DNA from: Roseivivax halodurans JCM 10272
GTDB taxonomy: Bacteria; Pseudomonadota; Alphaproteobacteria; Rhodobacterales; Rhodobacteraceae
DNA: 64,000 bases
Assembly (NCBI RefSeq): GCF_000521785.1
Contig: NZ_JALZ01000001.1
Span: forward strand, 124,001-188,000
Reading direction: 5' to 3'
Part shown: positions 17,987 through 25,814 of the stretch, one piece after another
Layout: each line of letters starts with the position of its first letter
Numbering within the stretch: position 1 is the first letter of the stretch
Program-made: the position numbers and the translations under genes
The notes under the pieces: generated by a model
The model's database searches: none
What the model was told of the DNA's origin: nothing
The model's input: only the letters and a program-made list of their open reading frames with translations

Positions 17987-18316
17987 TGGTGCCCCCACAC
18001 GGACTCGAACCGCGGACCTACTGATTCATACCACTACGGCTTTCGCCGCCACGCATGATGCGCTTTGTGGTCTGGACTTTCTCTTCACCGTAGCCCGCAA
18101 GGGCCTTAGGTGGGTGCCGTCAAGTCTCTACACATTCAATCCGGTTTTACCCGGAAAGCTTCGCTCGGGATTGCCAGCGGCGTGAACCGCCAAGGTTTCC
18201 CCGAATTTGACACCAGTTCACCTCAGCGTTTCCGCCGAGGGCTGCAACTTGCTCCGGAATATTGAGCCCGGAGCCACGCTACAAATCAGTTGCTCTACCA
18301 GCTGAGCTATAGGGGC
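17987..18316 (-). tRNA. tRNA-Thr(UGU) split by a group I intron
   Basis: On the minus strand the two exons are 18316-18281 (36 nt) and 18026-17987 (40 nt, CCA encoded). Joined, they give a standard 76-nt tRNA: acceptor GCCCCTA/TGGGGGC, D arm GCTC/GAGC, anticodon stem ACTGA/TCAGT with loop TTTGTAA, T arm CGCGG/CCGTG around TTCGAGT, discriminator A. The anticodon is UGU (Thr). The 254-nt intervening sequence enters right after anticodon base U36. Without its removal the anticodon loop cannot form, so the intron must self-splice for the gene to work. Confidence 0.93.
18027..18280 (-). ncRNA. Self-splicing group I intron (subgroup IC3-like) in tRNA-Thr
   Basis: 254-nt intron without an open frame. 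The 5' exon ends in U and the intron ends in G, the two bases group I splicing needs. The internal guide GCAAGT (18252-18247) pairs with the exon end ATTTGT and gives a G-U at the splice site. Core elements in order: GTGTCAAATTCGGGGAAACC (P3/P4), CCCGAGCGAAGC (P4/P5 side), GTGTAGAGACTTGACGG (R, P7), GTGAAGAGAAAGTCC (S, P7). These closely resemble, as I recall it, the Azoarcus tRNA-Ile intron. P2 and P9 hairpins are capped by GAAA tetraloops. Confidence 0.9.
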
Positions 18317-18659
18317 ACTGTCGTCTTACGTGCACGGATATGGCTTCATTCCGATTGGAACTCGCCCGACTTCCGCGAACCGGAAAGCAAGAGACTGTCT
18401 CCACGTCCGAGGGGGCATAACCACACCTCGATTGCAGAGCCCGACACATGCGAATCCAGCTTGGCGAGATCTATCGGTAGAGAAGTGCTGGCGCAAGTCG
18501 CGTCCTCCCGATTTGCGTGCTGCTCGAGAGACCGCTGGCTGCGCGTCGCGCTAGGTCCGGCCTCCATAAGATGGAGGTTCACAATCGCCGGACCCTGACA
18601 CCGATGGCGCGTGAAAGCGGAGGGGCTCGCCATACCGTTCGACGTCACGCGGCCAAACC
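18317..18659. other. Gap of 343 bp without a gene; nested hairpin inside
   Basis: No coding frame here has a protein-like look. The tRNA promoter must lie near 18320-18370 on the minus strand, though no clear -10/-35 pair was seen. The only notable structure is a nested stem-loop at 18554-18594, listed separately. Confidence 0.5.
18554..18594. other. Nested perfect stem-loop, function unknown
   Basis: Outer arms GGTCCGG (18554-18560) and CCGGACC (18588-18594) enclose an inner perfect hairpin CCTCCAT-AAG-ATGGAGG (18561-18577) plus a 10-nt one-sided bulge. It lies 65 bp beyond the histidine kinase stop, so it might be the 3' end of that transcript, although there is no T run. Confidence 0.45.
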
Positions 18660-21251
18660 TCACGCGGCAGAGCGCCAATCCTCGAGTGCATTGCGTGTGC
18701 CGGACCAAAGATGAGGCAGCGCGTCACGCGGAGCCGAGGGGACCAAGCCATCGCGCTTGAGGCAGGTCTCTATCTCGGCAAGGGCGCGGTGCATGGCGGT
18801 GAAGCCAAGAGCCGCGCAACTTCCGGCGGCGCGATGCACGGTTTCTCGAACGGCATTCGGATCATCGGGTATATCGGTGCCCGAGACCTCGGTTACCGTC
18901 TCATCGATCTCGGCAAGCGCGCGTGTCAGCAGCGTCTCGCGCGCCGCGGGGGGCAGATCCCGCCAGACTGCGCCGAGATGGGCGTTGTCGATGAGCCGTG
19001 CCGCGTCTTGGGACACCGGGGCCGCCGAGGCTGGTCTTTCGCTCTCCGGCAGAACCGCCGCCGCCAGGGTGGAAGAGAGTTCGTCGCGGTCGATGGGTTT
19101 GGAGATGATGTGGGCCATGCCGGCGGCGCGGAATCCGTCGATCTCTTCCGGCAGCGCATGGGCCGTCACGGCGAGGATCGGCACACCGGCCGAGGCGCGG
19201 CCGTCGCGGGTGATCTCGCGGGCCGCCTCGATTCCGTCCATCACCGGCATGGAGATGTCCATCAGAATCGCATCGAACCGGCGCGCCCGGGCCCAGTCGA
19301 CACCGGCGGCGCCATCGAAAGCCTCGGTCACGCGATGGCCATCCGCCTCGAGCATCTCACGCGCCACGGCGCGGTTGATCGGATTGTCCTCGACGAGGAG
19401 CAGATTGAGCGGGGGCAGGGGGCGCGGCTCGGCAACGGCTTTGCGCGCGACAGACAGCGTGCGATCAGTCGTGTCGCCGGCAATGGGCACGCGGACCCAG
19501 AAGAGGCTGCCTTCGCCCTGTTCGCTCTCGGCTCCGATCTCACCCTCCATCAGGCCTACGAGCCGTTGCGATATGCCTAGGCCGAGCCCAGTTCCGCCGA
19601 CCTGACGCGAATAGGAGCTGTCGAGGGTTTCGAAATCGTTGAAGATGCGCTCGAGGTCGCGCTCCGAAATCCCGACGCCGGTGTCGATCACCCGGAACTC
19701 GACGGTTCGATTGTCGCCGAGCGCCTCGACTTCGATCGCGACAGATCCGTCGCGGGTGAACTTCACCGCATTGCCGACGAGATTCAGCAGGACCTGCCGG
19801 AGCCGCCTCTGATCCCCAATGCACGCGTCGCGGGCTGGGCCAACCCAAGCCCAGTCAAGCGTATCGCCTGCCTCCGTCGCGAGCGGCGCGACGGTTTCGA
19901 CTACACCGTCCAGCAGCCGCGCCACCGACATCGGACGGCGCTCGATCTCCATCTTGCCGGCCTCCAGCTTCGTCAGATCGAGAACGTCGTTCACGAGGCC
20001 GAGGAGCAGCTTGCCCGAGCTCTGCATGCGGTCGAGAAGATCCGTCTGCCGCTCGGTAAGGTCATGGTCGCGCAGCAGCTGCATCGAGCCGAGAAGGCCG
20101 TTCAGGGGCGTGCGCATCTCGTGGCTCATCACGGCGAGGAATTCCGACTTCGCGCGCTCGCCCGCGAGGGCCCTGTCACGCGCCTCGGTCAGACCCTGCT
20201 CGGCAATCTTGCGGCGCGAGATGTCGCGGACATAGGCGATGTAGACCGGATCGCCTTCGCCGTCGGCCTTGCCGATCGAGATCTCGGCCGGGAAGTGGCG
20301 GCCGTGGGCGTCCTTGGCCGTCGCCTCGAACCGGCGCTCGTGTATGGCAGGTGCGGCGCCCGATGCGAGGAACGAGAGCGGCCCCTCGCGCAGATGGCCC
20401 TCACCCGCATCGGCAAAGAGACGTTCCAGCGGCATGCCCGCCTCGGTCTCGTCGAATCCGAACATATGGCGCGCGGTGCCGTTCATCTCGGCAATATGGC
20501 CGGACGCGTCGATCACGAAGATCGAATCGAGCGAGGTTTCCACGATCGTGCGGGTGCGTGCGGCGCCGAGCTGCACCTCGCGGGCGCGGTCGTCCGAGAG
20601 CCTCATCAGGCGATAGAGCGACACCGCGACGAGCGCGAGACCGGCAAAGATCGTGGCAAGCACGGCGGCAAGCAGCGCAAGCGTTCGCACGAGGCCTTCA
20701 CGCTTGCTGTCCGAGACATTCGCGAATGAGGCGAGACCCTCGAGCGTCATGGCGCGAACATCGCCGCTAATCGCGGCGGCGTCCTCTGCCAGTTGCGGGA
20801 GCGCCGCGAGAAGATCGGCATCCGGGCCATCAATCAGGGGGATGGTCGCCTGCAGATGGGCTTCGATCTCCTGACGGGGATCCTCAAAGGCGGGATCTGC
20901 GCGCAAGAGCTCGAAGACGTCGCCATTGGCCAGCGTGCTCATCCGGCTGTAAAAGACATCGAACCTGCGTCGTATCGCCTCGATCGTTGCAGGTGTCGCG
21001 CGCGCCTCGGCGTCGGCAATCGCAAGTTCGTAGCGCAGATACTCCACGTCGGTCTGCGCCAGGCTCCATTGCACGTTGTCCGAGGCCGCGGTCGAGAATT
21101 CGTCGATCTGCCGCAGGACGAGCACGGCGATCCCGACGACTAACCCGACGCAGAGAATCAGAGCGACCGCGGCTGCACCGACACGTGAGTCGCGAAGAAG
21201 GCCGAGGCCGCGATATCTTCTGGTGGATTTCGGTGCGCGATGTTCACTCAT
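18660..21251 (-). CDS. Hybrid sensor histidine kinase with PAS, REC and HPt domains
   Basis: 863-aa inner-membrane sensor. TM1 about residues 24-46, a helical periplasmic region to about 187, TM2 about 190-213, PAS about 230-345, HisKA with SHEMRTPLNG (His377), HATPase with LVGNAVKFT (N box about 490-499), VIDTGVGIS and GGTGLGLGIS, receiver domain with Asp665 (DAILMDISMPVMDG) and HPt with His806 (ETVHRAAGSC). This is the TorS/ArcB-like His-Asp-His phosphorelay layout; the final response regulator is not nearby. It follows a periplasmic protein gene by 12 bp, which probably supplies its sensing partner. Confidence 0.9.
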   Translation of the reverse strand: MSEHRAPKSTRRYRGLGLLRDSRVGAAAVALILCVGLVVGIAVLVLRQIDEFSTAASDNVQWSLAQTDVEYLRYELAIADAEARATPATIEAIRRRFDVFYSRMSTLANGDVFELLRADPAFEDPRQEIEAHLQATIPLIDGPDADLLAALPQLAEDAAAISGDVRAMTLEGLASFANVSDSKREGLVRTLALLAAVLATIFAGLALVAVSLYRLMRLSDDRAREVQLGAARTRTIVETSLDSIFVIDASGHIAEMNGTARHMFGFDETEAGMPLERLFADAGEGHLREGPLSFLASGAAPAIHERRFEATAKDAHGRHFPAEISIGKADGEGDPVYIAYVRDISRRKIAEQGLTEARDRALAGERAKSEFLAVMSHEMRTPLNGLLGSMQLLRDHDLTERQTDLLDRMQSSGKLLLGLVNDVLDLTKLEAGKMEIERRPMSVARLLDGVVETVAPLATEAGDTLDWAWVGPARDACIGDQRRLRQVLLNLVGNAVKFTRDGSVAIEVEALGDNRTVEFRVIDTGVGISERDLERIFNDFETLDSSYSRQVGGTGLGLGISQRLVGLMEGEIGAESEQGEGSLFWVRVPIAGDTTDRTLSVARKAVAEPRPLPPLNLLLVEDNPINRAVAREMLEADGHRVTEAFDGAAGVDWARARRFDAILMDISMPVMDGIEAAREITRDGRASAGVPILAVTAHALPEEIDGFRAAGMAHIISKPIDRDELSSTLAAAVLPESERPASAAPVSQDAARLIDNAHLGAVWRDLPPAARETLLTRALAEIDETVTEVSGTDIPDDPNAVRETVHRAAGSCAALGFTAMHRALAEIETCLKRDGLVPSAPRDALPHLWSGTRNALEDWRSAA

Positions 21252-21263
21252 TACGCGAGTTGC

Positions 21264-21770
21264 CTACTCTGTCACCACGATACGGTCCAGTTGCCAGATA
21301 CTGCGCGAGTATATCGTTTCGGTCTGAAATTCTGGGTTGTCGTCGAATGGCCACACGATCCAGAGCGGGCCCTTGTCGCGTACCGACATCGTCTCCCCGT
21401 TGTTGAGGAAAGCGACGATCGGACCGCCATCCTCCCAGTCCGAGGCGGGGATCTCGACGGAGTAGTCGTTGATGGCGGTCGCGTCGATCGCCGCGCCAGT
21501 GGCGCCGACGACATCCATGAGGCGGTCGAGCGGAACCCCGGTGAAGGTCTGAACGCCGTCGGTCCAGATCGTCGTCGTCTTGACCGTGACGGGGTCGAGG
21601 TCCTCGAGCATGGCGCGATCAAAGGCGGCAGCGTCGCCGTCATTTGCGACGGTGATGGCGCCGGTGACGGTCAGAAGCACGTCGCCCTCCGGCATCGCGA
21701 GGTCCTGCGCGGCAAGCGGTGCCGTGGCGACCAGGAGGGCAAACAGCGACAATGAATGGATACCGGTCAT
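21264..21770 (-). CDS. Periplasmic molybdopterin-oxidoreductase-fold protein, likely sensor partner
   Basis: 168-aa secreted protein (signal MTGIHSLSLFALLVATAPLAAQ). The pattern LTVTGAI, FTGVPLDRLMDVVGA, ATAINDYSVEIP and GPLWIVWPFDDNP matches the small sulfite-oxidase/YedY-type Moco-binding fold. The protein has no cysteine at all, so the Cys that ligates molybdenum in true enzymes is absent; it is more likely a binding or sensing protein. It starts the two-gene unit with the hybrid kinase, 12 bp ahead of it. The ligand is unknown. Confidence 0.7.
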   Translation of the reverse strand: MTGIHSLSLFALLVATAPLAAQDLAMPEGDVLLTVTGAITVANDGDAAAFDRAMLEDLDPVTVKTTTIWTDGVQTFTGVPLDRLMDVVGATGAAIDATAINDYSVEIPASDWEDGGPIVAFLNNGETMSVRDKGPLWIVWPFDDNPEFQTETIYSRSIWQLDRIVVTE

Positions 21771-22142
21771 TTCAGGGAGACTCGAACCAATGGGAACTCG
21801 GGCGTATTGCTTATCTCACATTCCGGTCACACACGCTGCGAGGGAAAAGGAGAAAGGGCCCTATCCTTTTGGATACGAAGCCTACCCGGAATGGGAGGGC
21901 GCCGTCAGGGGGGCGGGCTCGCCGACATTTCGGCTTCGTCTCACCCGAATACGAGTTGTCGCTGGTGTTCTCAAGAAAGCAAGTCGACAGCTTGAAGGGC
22001 CGTCCACGCCACAGGCCCAGATGTTCGGCTGGCTCGACGGCGGCCGCGCAAGCGAGCCGATTTTGCCGGTCTTCGACGCATCAGATCGAAACGACGGGCC
22101 GCATCTCCGCATTGCTACCGGCCAGACGGATGACGGAGAACG
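21771..22142. other. Gap of 372 bp without a recognised gene
   Basis: Upstream of the kinase operon and downstream of the M48 gene. Frames crossing this stretch have no ribosome site or family pattern. The kinase operon promoter should be in the part near 21780-21840. Nothing else was seen. Confidence 0.4.
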
Positions 22143-22895
22143 TCAGGCCTCGACGATCTCGCGAAGCTGACGAATGCGCGCCTGCGGTGCGGGATGCGTG
22201 GTGAGGAACTCGGGGGGGCGGTTCGGGTGGGCTTCCTGCATGCGCTGCCAGAGACGTATGGCGGCTTCGGGCTGAAATCCCGCGTCGCTCATGAGGGAGA
22301 GCCCAAGACTATCGGCCTCGAGTTCCTGCTGGCGGCCGTAGGGCAGGGCGAGGCCGTAGCGCAGACCCAGCCCGAGCGCCGCCATGATCTCTTGATCGAA
22401 CTCGATGTCCGATTGCCTCAGAAAGAAGGCCACCACTCTCTGCAGGGCGTTCTGGGCGCGGGCGTTCCCCATCCGCTCGCGAACGTGGTCCGCCTGCAGG
22501 TGGCCTATCTCGTGGCCGATCACCGCGGCCAACTGGTCCGGGCTCTCGGCCAGATCGTAGAGCCCGCGATAGACACCGATGCGACCGCCCGGGAGCGCGA
22601 AGGCGTTCACCTGATCCGAGGCGAAGGCCACCACCTCCCAATTCGACGGCGTATCGCCCGCAGCTTCGATCAGCCGGCTGGACAGGCTCCGCACGGTGTC
22701 CCGGAAGGCCCGGTCATCGCTTTCGGGCACGTCTGAGCGGATCCTCTCCCACGCCTCCGCTCCCATTTGCGCGGCTTCTTCCTCGGACACCAGGACGGAC
22801 GCCCGGTCGCAGGCAGGCAGCGTTGCGACGGGAAGCGCGGCGACGCCGGTGAGAAGTCCTCGGCGGGTAAGGTGGCAATTGCAGGTCATGGACAT
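22143..22895 (-). CDS. M48-family metalloprotease lipoprotein
   Basis: 250-aa zinc metalloprotease of the M48 (BepA/YcaL/LoiP-like) group. The N-terminus has a twin-arginine stretch (LTRRGLLTG) and a lipobox LPAC at residues 26-29, so it is probably exported by Tat and lipid-anchored, acting in the periplasm on misfolded envelope proteins. HEIGH at 128-132 gives two zinc His and the catalytic Glu; ELEAD at 191-195 supplies the third ligand. It is shorter than BepA because it lacks TPR repeats. Single gene. Confidence 0.88.
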   Translation of the reverse strand: MSMTCNCHLTRRGLLTGVAALPVATLPACDRASVLVSEEEAAQMGAEAWERIRSDVPESDDRAFRDTVRSLSSRLIEAAGDTPSNWEVVAFASDQVNAFALPGGRIGVYRGLYDLAESPDQLAAVIGHEIGHLQADHVRERMGNARAQNALQRVVAFFLRQSDIEFDQEIMAALGLGLRYGLALPYGRQQELEADSLGLSLMSDAGFQPEAAIRLWQRMQEAHPNRPPEFLTTHPAPQARIRQLREIVEA

Positions 22896-23147
22896 CTCCG
22901 CGGCTTTGCCCGGACTAGCGCGTAAGCCCTGCAGAGGTTCCCCGGGAATGAGGGTTGCAGCTCACGGACCAGGTCGTCACACGTTATCGGCTCGGCCTCG
23001 CCTGCGGTATCCCCTTGAGGATAGTAGATGGTCCCGTCCGGCGGCGTGGTCCGGTCACTTGGACGGCGAGGCGTTCCGGGACCGCTGTGCGGGTCGCCGC
23101 ACCGGACGTTGGACCGGAAGATCGTAGCTTCAGCGCCGCGTTCGTGC

Positions 23148-23609
23148 TCAGAGCAAGATGCGCGCTTCGCAGTCGCCGCCGTGACGTTCGATCGTGCCGT
23201 TCTGCTCCACCACGAGGCGACGCACGCCGGTGTTCTCGGACGAGAAGAACAGGTCAGCCGTGGTCAGGCCACGTTGGCGGACCGCGGCAAGCCCCCGTTC
23301 GAAAAGCAGTCGGCCGTAACCGAGGCCCTGGTAGTCGTCGGCGATCGACAGCCCGATCTCCGCATGGCCGCCGCCTGACTCAAAGATCTCGAGCACGCCG
23401 TGCACATCCTCGTCGATCTCCAGAGTGAGGACCTCGTCAGGCGAAGCGTTTCCGGCGATCTTGTCGGTCTGGGCGTCGTCGGCGCTCTGGAGGAAGCGAA
23501 GCCGACGCGACACGTCTCCGAGCGTCCGGTAATGCCGCGCGAGGATGCCCCGCAGGGTCGCCAGGGTGCGGCTGGTGCCGGCGGGATGAGTGGTGATGGT
23601 CGCGTCCAT
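23148..23609 (-). CDS. GNAT-family N-acetyltransferase
   Basis: 153-aa single GNAT domain. Motif A is visible as IGLSIADDYQGLGYGRLLFERGL, the acetyl-CoA loop Q-x-x-G-x-G/A being QGLGYG, followed by the FFSSENTGVRRLV region (motif B). The ATG at 23609 begins the conserved part; the open frame goes up to 23714 without extra support. The acceptor substrate cannot be told. It lies between the M48 gene and pcaQ with no evident operon partner. Confidence 0.75.
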   Translation of the reverse strand: MDATITTHPAGTSRTLATLRGILARHYRTLGDVSRRLRFLQSADDAQTDKIAGNASPDEVLTLEIDEDVHGVLEIFESGGGHAEIGLSIADDYQGLGYGRLLFERGLAAVRQRGLTTADLFFSSENTGVRRLVVEQNGTIERHGGDCEARILL

Positions 23610-23736
23610 GATGTCGTCCGGGCAGTGCCGTTTCTTGATTGCACTCCCGATATGGGCATCTGGCGGGCCGAACGCCTCACCCGATTGGACAGCCCTGACA
23701 TGCGGTATGCGCAAGTAACGCAGGGGAAATTAGCAC

Positions 23737-24633
23737 TCACGCGGATCCGGTCAGCGCGTCGAGCAGCGCGTCCAGATCCGGTGACGGCATTGTCCCGTCG
23801 CGCAGGCTGATGCCAACGGGTCCCGCGATCATCGGGGCGTCGAGGTGCAGGGCCCGCAAGCGGCCATCCTCGAGCGCGTCGGCGACGACGCCTTCCGAGA
23901 TGAACCAGATCGTGTCCGACCGCAGGCACGCGCGCAGTCCGAACGCCGCAGACACGGATTCGAACGCGCCGGAGTGATCGCCGGCTCCGATGCTCACAAG
24001 CCAGGATTTCACCGTCTGGTGGATCACTGCGCCCGAGGGCGGCAGGAGCAGCGGGAAGGGCCCCAGATCCGTCGCGTCTCGGACAGCCACCAGGGGGTGA
24101 TCGGAACGGACCACCGCCCTGATCGCCTCAGTGTAGAGCTGGCGGAAGGTCAGGCCGTCCATCCGCTGCGGGTCGGCCATGCGTCCGACGACAAGATCGA
24201 GCGCGCCCTCACGCAATTGCGAGAGCAGCAGCCAGTTCGGTCCGGTCGAAACGCGCAGCGTACAATCGGGGCGCAACTCGCGGAACCGTAGGGCCGCATC
24301 GGGCAGAAGACGCGTCGCCGCGGTCGGGAGCGCACCGACAGAAAGCCGCGTTGTCCGACCTGCCTGCTGCACCGCGTCCTGCGCCTGTTCGAGCGCGGCG
24401 ACGGAACTGCCGGCGAGACGCTGGAACGCGGCTCCCGCGGGGTTCAGGACGACACGCCGTCCGGTGCGGTCGAAGAGCGGCGCGCCGAGGATGTCCTCAA
24501 GCTCCCGCAGCGACTTGGAGACCGCGGGTTGCGTCACCCCCAAGCCTGTGGCGGCCTGCGCCACCGAACCGGTGCGTGCGATGGAGAGGAACACAGAGAG
24601 GTGACGCAGACGGAGGCGGGGATCGAGGCTCAT
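23737..24633 (-). CDS. pcaQ: LysR-type activator of the protocatechuate operon
   Basis: 298-aa LysR protein: winged helix-turn-helix in residues 8-67 (SVAQAATGLGVTQPAVSKSL) and a ligand-binding domain from about 95. It is divergent from pcaC-pcaH-pcaG, and PcaQ in rhizobia and Agrobacterium activates pca genes in response to beta-carboxy-cis,cis-muconate. A PcaQ-like site overlaps its own start codon, suggesting autoregulation. Start ATG 24633. Confidence 0.88.
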   Translation of the reverse strand: MSLDPRLRLRHLSVFLSIARTGSVAQAATGLGVTQPAVSKSLRELEDILGAPLFDRTGRRVVLNPAGAAFQRLAGSSVAALEQAQDAVQQAGRTTRLSVGALPTAATRLLPDAALRFRELRPDCTLRVSTGPNWLLLSQLREGALDLVVGRMADPQRMDGLTFRQLYTEAIRAVVRSDHPLVAVRDATDLGPFPLLLPPSGAVIHQTVKSWLVSIGAGDHSGAFESVSAAFGLRACLRSDTIWFISEGVVADALEDGRLRALHLDAPMIAGPVGISLRDGTMPSPDLDALLDALTGSA

Positions 24634-24647
24634 AACCCGCAGGTAAT
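24632..24647. promoter_or_regulatory. PcaQ operator
   Basis: ATAACC-CGCA-GGTAAT fits the known PcaQ site ATAACC-N4-GGTTAA in 10 of 12 fixed bases. It begins on the pcaQ start codon and lies about 70 bp before pcaC, where a LysR activator would bind. Confidence 0.7.
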
Positions 24648-24716
24648 GGATGTCGCGATATTTCTCAATTTCATTGCGGGATCGGTTCTGTATCCTGACC
24701 GTGAGGAGGAGCAGCG

Positions 24717-25094
24717 ATGACGGACCGGTACAGCCAGGGCATGAAGGTGCGACGCGAGGTCTTGGGCGACGCGCATGTGGACAGGGCCGAGGCGGGCAAG
24801 AGCGACTTCGATGTGCCTTTCCAGTCGCTGATCACCGAAGGTGCGTGGGGCACGGTCTGGGCCTCGGACGGGATAACCCGCCGGGAGCGCTCCATGCTGA
24901 CGCTCGCGCTGCTAGCGGCGACGGGAAACTTCGAGGAGATCGCGATGCATGTGCGTGCGACCGCGCGCACGGGCGCCACCAAGCGCGACGTGATGGAAGC
25001 GTTCCAGCATGTGGCGATCTATGCCGGCGTGCCGCGCGCCAACCACGCGCTGAAGATTGCCAAGGCGACCTACGAGGAGATGGAGAATGAGTGA
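24717..25094 (+). CDS. pcaC: 4-carboxymuconolactone decarboxylase
   Basis: 125-aa enzyme of the CMD family that converts gamma-carboxymuconolactone to beta-ketoadipate enol-lactone with loss of CO2. The family core is clear ([63 protein letters not shown]). Strong ribosome site GAGGAGGAGCAG. First gene of the catabolic unit; its end overlaps pcaH by 8 bp. Confidence 0.95.
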   Translation: MTDRYSQGMKVRREVLGDAHVDRAEAGKSDFDVPFQSLITEGAWGTVWASDGITRRERSMLTLALLAATGNFEEIAMHVRATARTGATKRDVMEAFQHVAIYAGVPRANHALKIAKATYEEMENE

Positions 25095-25812
25095 CGGCAC
25101 CTTCTTTACCCGCGACCGGGGCTGGCATCCTCCGGCCTTCGCACCCGGCTACAAGACGTCCGTCACTCGTTCGCCGAGCCGCGCTCTCATTTCGTTTCCG
25201 CCGACGCTCTCTGAGCAAACCGGTCCGGTCTTTGGCCACGACATGCTCGGCGAGCTCGACGACGATCTGCTGCACAACTACGCCGCGCCGGGCGAGAGCG
25301 CGATCGGTCCACGCATCATTGTCTACGGCCGGGTGCTCGACGAGGCCGGCAGGGGCGTGCCGAACGTGCTCGTCGAGGTCTGGCAGGCGAATGCGGGCGG
25401 GCGCTACCGGCACAAGAAGGAAGGCTACGTCGCGCCGCTCGATCCGAATTTCGGAGGCTGCGGGCGCTGCATCAGCGGCGAGGACGGTTCTTATTCGTTC
25501 CGCACGGTCTTGCCCGGTCCCTATCCGTGGCCGAACAACGGCAACGACTGGCGACCGGCCCACATCCACTTCTCGGTTTTCGGCTCGGGCTTCGCGCAGC
25601 GGCTCATCACCCAGATGTATTTCGAGGGCGATCCGCTGATCTGGCGCTGCCCGATCGTGAACACGATCCCCTCGCGCGAGGCGGTGGAGCAGCTCATCGC
25701 GCCGCTCGACATGAACCGCACGATCCCGATGGATTCGCGCGCCTACAAGTTCGACATCGTGCTGCGCGGCCGCCGCTCGACCATGTTCGAGAATCGCCCG
25801 GAGGGGAACTGA
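25087..25812 (+). CDS. pcaH: Protocatechuate 3,4-dioxygenase beta subunit
   Basis: 241-aa catalytic subunit of the intradiol ring-cleaving enzyme that opens protocatechuate to beta-carboxy-cis,cis-muconate. The four ferric-iron ligands are all present: Tyr107, Tyr146, His159, His161, one residue off from the Pseudomonas putida positions (Y108, Y147, H160, H162 in chain numbering). [11 protein letters not shown] is the signature. Start ATG 25087 overlaps the end of pcaC. Works as a hetero-oligomer with the PcaG product encoded next. Confidence 0.96.
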   Translation: MSDGTFFTRDRGWHPPAFAPGYKTSVTRSPSRALISFPPTLSEQTGPVFGHDMLGELDDDLLHNYAAPGESAIGPRIIVYGRVLDEAGRGVPNVLVEVWQANAGGRYRHKKEGYVAPLDPNFGGCGRCISGEDGSYSFRTVLPGPYPWPNNGNDWRPAHIHFSVFGSGFAQRLITQMYFEGDPLIWRCPIVNTIPSREAVEQLIAPLDMNRTIPMDSRAYKFDIVLRGRRSTMFENRPEGN

Positions 25813-25814
25813 TC

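Noticed and set aside
17987-18316. Two half-tRNAs read as an integration scar (att site) or tRNA pseudogene
   Set aside because: The halves meet exactly at the anticodon, the insert has group I core elements and the correct splice-site bases, and no integrase is near.
21771-22142. Possible small gene or tRNA-like remnant near GACTCGAACC at about 21779
   Set aside because: Only a T-arm-like string is present, with no acceptor or anticodon arms and no coding look.
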